Origin: Ambrosia x helenae
Taxonomy: Eukaryota; Streptophyta; Magnoliopsida; Asterales; Asteraceae
Assembly: GCA_030844895.1 (NCBI GenBank)
Contig: CM061223.1
Span: forward strand, 104,577,186 to 104,641,185
DNA length: 64,000 bases
Reading direction: 5' to 3'
Part shown: positions 60,384 to 64,000 of the stretch, piece after piece
Numbering within the stretch: the first letter of the stretch is position 1
How the letters are laid out: the number at the start of each line of letters is the position of its first letter
Notes under the pieces: generated by a model
The model's input: the letters and a program-made list of their open reading frames with translations, nothing else
Database searches by the model: none
What the model was told of the DNA's origin: nothing
Program-made: the position numbers and the translations under genes

Positions 60384-62000
60384 AAGTAACCAAACCAAAT
60401 GTGTCTAATAAGGTAGTTTCATCAAAGTTTTAAAATGAGCGTTTAAGGTCTCTTCACAAATGTCTAATCTTTGGTCATTTTCTTCGATTTATGCCCTTTG
60501 TGTACAAGATACAATGCTCATTGTATATGTGTAATCTACACTTTATATCACACTCAACATGTAACCTACTTTCATAACACCAATTCAATTTCAATAAAAC
60601 CATGCTCTTAATTAAATCCTTTATGGTGCCATTATATAACATTAAACTAGATAGATACAGTGGTAATTTAACATCAAGTTTAAGATGGCAATTGATGGGT
60701 TTCAAGCTCCACACAAAATTTGTTACATCGTCACTTCATTGTTTGTTTCCACGGAGATTCAATAATATTCAATGTGTTCATCAATTTATGCAAGTTGAAT
60801 TGTTTCTCCTCCAAGAGGTCAATGTTATTCCTATTAAACTTTATATAGTTGACTCTGCATCATCATGTCAATCACCCCATCAACTTTAATTAGGTTGAAC
60901 CTATCCGACTATCCTGGCGTTGTTGTACCAGGTGGGTCTCTTCATCTGCAATCGTGAGATCACACATTCTAGCTGTCAAAATGTTTGATGAAATAGACAA
61001 GATCATGAATGTCCTAAATAAGTTGGCTCCACTAGAAAGTAAACATTATACACCAGGGGTATGCATTTTGTTTGGTTTTATAACTCCTTTACCTTGGTTA
61101 GATTAGAACATACATGTCAATATGGAGGACAATCGGACATTAATATACTACAATGTATTGGAATGATGCGAGGCTGACCCTGTTTACAAATGCCCGTCAC
61201 ATTGTGTTCCTTGTTTTGATGTGGAAAAATGAACGATTTTTAGAGGTGGAATTTATCACGTCAGGTTTGTGGTGAGGATGAGCACCGAACATTACTGCGT
61301 TGTTCTTAAAAGGTCAGTTTGTTGCTCTTGACTCAGATATCTTCATCTTGCGTGTACATACACTATACTTAAATATGATAATATACATATCAAGCAACTT
61401 CTCTTTAGTAAAATTTGATGGTTAGAAGCATATGTGATTCTTGAAAAACAATGAAAAGCAATATATTTGTTGTTATTTAGAAGCATCTTAGGCTTTTCAA
61501 AACTTTTGTTTATATAAAAAATCACATTGCTTTATCAAATTCAAGTATAGATGAAGTGAAATATAAATGGAGGATTATGTACAGATCGTAAGAGCATTTC
61601 TTGATATTTATATATAACACAATCCACACTGTATACATCTCACTATAGCAACATTATTACGATAACATCATTTATATTTGGTAGAACTTAATTCAAAAAC
61701 TAAATCACTTAACATTAAAAATTTTGAAATCACTCCTCAAAATAAGACTAGAATTAGCAATACTTGATTAAACAACAGGTTTGGGTTTATTTATGTACTG
61801 ATTTTTTTTTTCTTTTTAGCCATTTTTTATACTTAAATTAACATAATTTTACCTATTAAATGAGTTCTATGTCAATTAGATTTTTCCAATATAGTCATCT
61901 CTAATAAAGTTATTTGTCAATTAGATCCTTTTTTTTTTGTATTGGTTCAGTAATAGGTCATATTGAAGGTTGCGTTATTGTGCCGCTTAGATTTTTAATT
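60384..62000. other. Intergenic, no gene recognised
   Basis: AT-rich. Frames at 60475-60714 and 60602-60889 are in opposite strands of the same stretch and match nothing I know. May be partly inside the Helitron ending at 62133. Confidence 0.4.
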
Positions 62001-62133
62001 AGTCAGCTTGCAGGTGACATTTCATGTGTCGGACCGCCACACACTACCATCATATAACATATCTTTAGATTGCATATGATAGCGTTAGATTTTGAGTTAT
62101 GTACCCGCTGCATCATGCGGGCCAATCCACTAG
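62001..62133 (+). mobile_element. Helitron 3' end
   Basis: CTAG at 62130-62133 followed by T, with hairpin CCCGC (62104-62108) / GCGGG (62117-62121) 9 nt inside. The matching 5' TC end was not located, so the left border is arbitrary. Confidence 0.5.
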
Positions 62134-62439
62134 TAAATACATAAAGTGTAAGAATCCACTCACACATTATGTTGACTTAATGAGTCTTGAGGCTTTGCAT
62201 CAACATCTCGTTCAATTCTTTTAGGTTAATATCTCAATTTCCACATAAATCGAAAGTGCTTAACTAACCATAAACATACAACCAATATAAATTCCCTTTA
62301 CATAACATAACACCTCACATATATAAACAACAAACTCGGTTATTTCAAATGATTTAGTTGTAAGTTAATTAATCGAATGTTATGCACTTTTCTAATATTG
62401 GCCCCTTTCTAACCCTCTCTTTTGTCTCAAATACATGTA

Positions 62440-63010
62440 TGTGAACTTTTTGATCAACTTCGTACAAACCCTGATGAAGAGATATATACCAGTACGCGTA
62501 CGCGCAGACCCCGCACAAGGACTTGTCCACATGGTAACCCTAAGAGAAGAATCAGTGGAACCTTCTGTGGGGCTCGCGTGATATCTCGTACGTGACAACT
62601 GCATGGAGAGAATGAAAGGGACATCTGACCAATCAGAGGCGTTCATTCCCTGCTCTGTGATCTCCCGCCATCAGCAAGGACAGAAAGGACGAGTAGGAAG
62701 GACAACCGGCCAATCAGAGAAGGACAACGCCAATTCCCTCAACGGCCTCCTCACCTGTGGGGCCTGCGCGAATGAGCTGTCAATCATTACAAACACAAGA
62801 GACCGACGTACGATTACTATAAATACTCATTCCTTCCATGAAGAAAGGGGTCGGCATCTCTCACACTCATATTGTAATAGCTCTAAGTTTTGTGGAAAAT
62901 TGGTCGAAATAGTCGTCTGGTAATACTCGTCATTAGTCCTTGTAATTAAACTCAAGCATTAATAAAATCTCTTCTTTATTGTCGAGTGTTATTTGAATTG
63001 GTGTTGCTTC
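62440..63010 (+). repeat. LTR-like or promoter-like sequence
   Basis: GC-richer than its surroundings, with two CCAATCAGAG boxes (62629 and 62711), a TATA box (CTATAAATAC, 62818) and a poly(A) signal AATAAAAT (62961) about 140 bp later. This layout suits an LTR of a retrotransposon, but I found no second copy or target duplication. An open frame 62603-62923 across it is likely chance. Confidence 0.3.
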
Positions 63011-63700
63011 ACCTGACATTATCAAGCAAACAAGGATAGACATGAACAAATACGAAGTTAGAAGTTCCAAGCTCTCTTCATTGACAAAGTCATGCAACAC
63101 ATAATGACTCTCGGTGACTTCTACATCGGTCTGTAAGCACCACATCATGGGTGTTGTTACTATAAAATACTATATACCCTAGTAATAAAAAATAAAAATA
63201 AAAAAAGATAAAAGTGTAAATTTCATATATACCCTCTCTAAAGTCGTAGAATATAAGATTTCTTCATTGCATTATAGATTGTAATGTAACATGATATGAT
63301 TTAAAGATATTGCATTATTTTAAAATTTTAAAACTTGTATGAAAGTCCATTTCAACTTTATATTTAAGTCTTGATCATGTAACTTACTCGACCAAAAATG
63401 TATAGATGAAGTTACTATACTACCCCTATAGTTGATAAATAAAGAAAAAGGTATGGGGAAGATGGCATTGAGTTATGATCATATATCATGATGGTCTTTT
63501 GAACTATTAATAAGGGTGAGCCAAATTGATAAGGAGCAGGACCACTTTTTAAACCTTCACTCATTTCATTTCTTACTAACTCCAATCTTCTATCTATAAA
63601 TATCAACGATCGATGATGTTCAAAGTCAATAAATCAATGAAAGATTCCTCCACTAATTCAAAATGCCTAACATTGTCCCATTATTTTATCTTTACGATTA
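63011..63700. other. Intergenic, no gene recognised
   Basis: AT-rich, nothing coding. The frame 63415-63606 has no recognisable motif. Confidence 0.4.
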
Positions 63701-63808
63701 ACAAAATAAAATAAGCAAAGCTTCTAGAAACACATAAGGGGAGGTCATGGGTTCAAGTCTCACAAGGAGTTAAATTTGCCGTTCAAAAAAAAAAAACAAA
63801 ATAAAATA
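63701..63808 (+). mobile_element. Short 5'-truncated SINE with target duplication
   Basis: The insert is 63714-63795. The duplication is ACAAAATAAAATA (63701-63713 and 63796-63808). It holds a B-box-like GGTTCAAGTCTC and ends TTTGCCGTTCAAAAAAAAA, the same tail as the 59.4-kb SINE. Confidence 0.7.
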
Positions 63809-64000
63809 GAAGTTACACGTTATCATTAATTAATTTACCTGCTTTAATGTGAGACAGTTTTGATCGATAACGTTCCCCTTAATTTAGTTACCCGGTATAT
63901 AGATGAGAATGGGATGGGTATGATATGCGTCATGAAGTATTGTATCTATAGATTAAAAAGCATCCCAAATCAATGCACATTGCTATATATCTCATGTTTT

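Noticed and set aside
62603..62923. 106-residue open frame
   Set aside because: Crosses TATA and CCAAT boxes of an LTR-like region and shows no recognisable protein motif.
1..64000. CRISPR arrays, operons, phage or toxin-antitoxin systems
   Set aside because: The intron-containing genes and eukaryotic transposons show this is plant nuclear DNA. No regularly spaced short repeats with unique spacers were found.

Overview
This is a stretch of a plant nuclear genome. It is AT-rich, has GT-AG introns, and is dominated by transposable elements. Three host genes look intact: COX10 (mitochondrial haem O synthase, 7 exons, minus strand, 2404-10110), a single-exon calmodulin-like EF-hand protein (26697-27317, plus strand), and a two-exon LITTLE ZIPPER protein (43665-44260, minus strand). 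The COX10 and LITTLE ZIPPER structures were rebuilt by hand from splice sites that keep the frame. The species is not stated. Gene content says eudicot; Asteraceae is an impression from the repeats, not something I can prove.

Region by region. 1-510 is the 5' end of a Helitron running off the left edge. 2404-10110 is COX10, with a TIR element and other repeats in its introns. 10145-11230 carries a partial duplication of the COX10 upstream region, next to a hAT-type MITE with a perfect 8-bp target duplication (11310-11905). 12759-24201 is a pair of related Helitrons lying head to tail on the minus strand. The left one carries fragments of a SET-domain methyltransferase, a VIM/ORTHRUS E3 ligase and an ARM-repeat protein. 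The right one carries gamma-tubulin complex component 4 exons inside an 860-bp unit repeated exactly three times. 26.7-27.3 kb is the EF-hand gene. 28.2-29.0 kb is a TIR-flanked 121-bp tandem repeat. 30.57 kb is a lone CACTA end. 31184-36085 is a complete but decayed Ty1/copia element. 36.8-40.7 kb holds two more Helitron 3' ends.

The right third holds the LITTLE ZIPPER gene, a broken PIF/Harbinger-type Myb/NAM-associated ORF (45.4-46.5 kb), a partial LTR element (46.7-48.5 kb), and an 8.1-kb LARD-type retrotransposon without coding sequence (49055-57162). The LARD's 2.7-kb LTRs each contain tRNA-like A and B boxes. Beyond it lie a second Myb-like pseudogene, a LINE tail, two SINE insertions with target duplications, and a further Helitron 3' end at 62133.

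The host genes do not form a pathway; they are islands in repeats. The most unusual content is the Helitron pair: gene fragments with intact splice sites joined into new exon orders, plus an almost error-free triplication of a captured cell-division gene segment. I found no bacterial, CRISPR, organellar or phage system.
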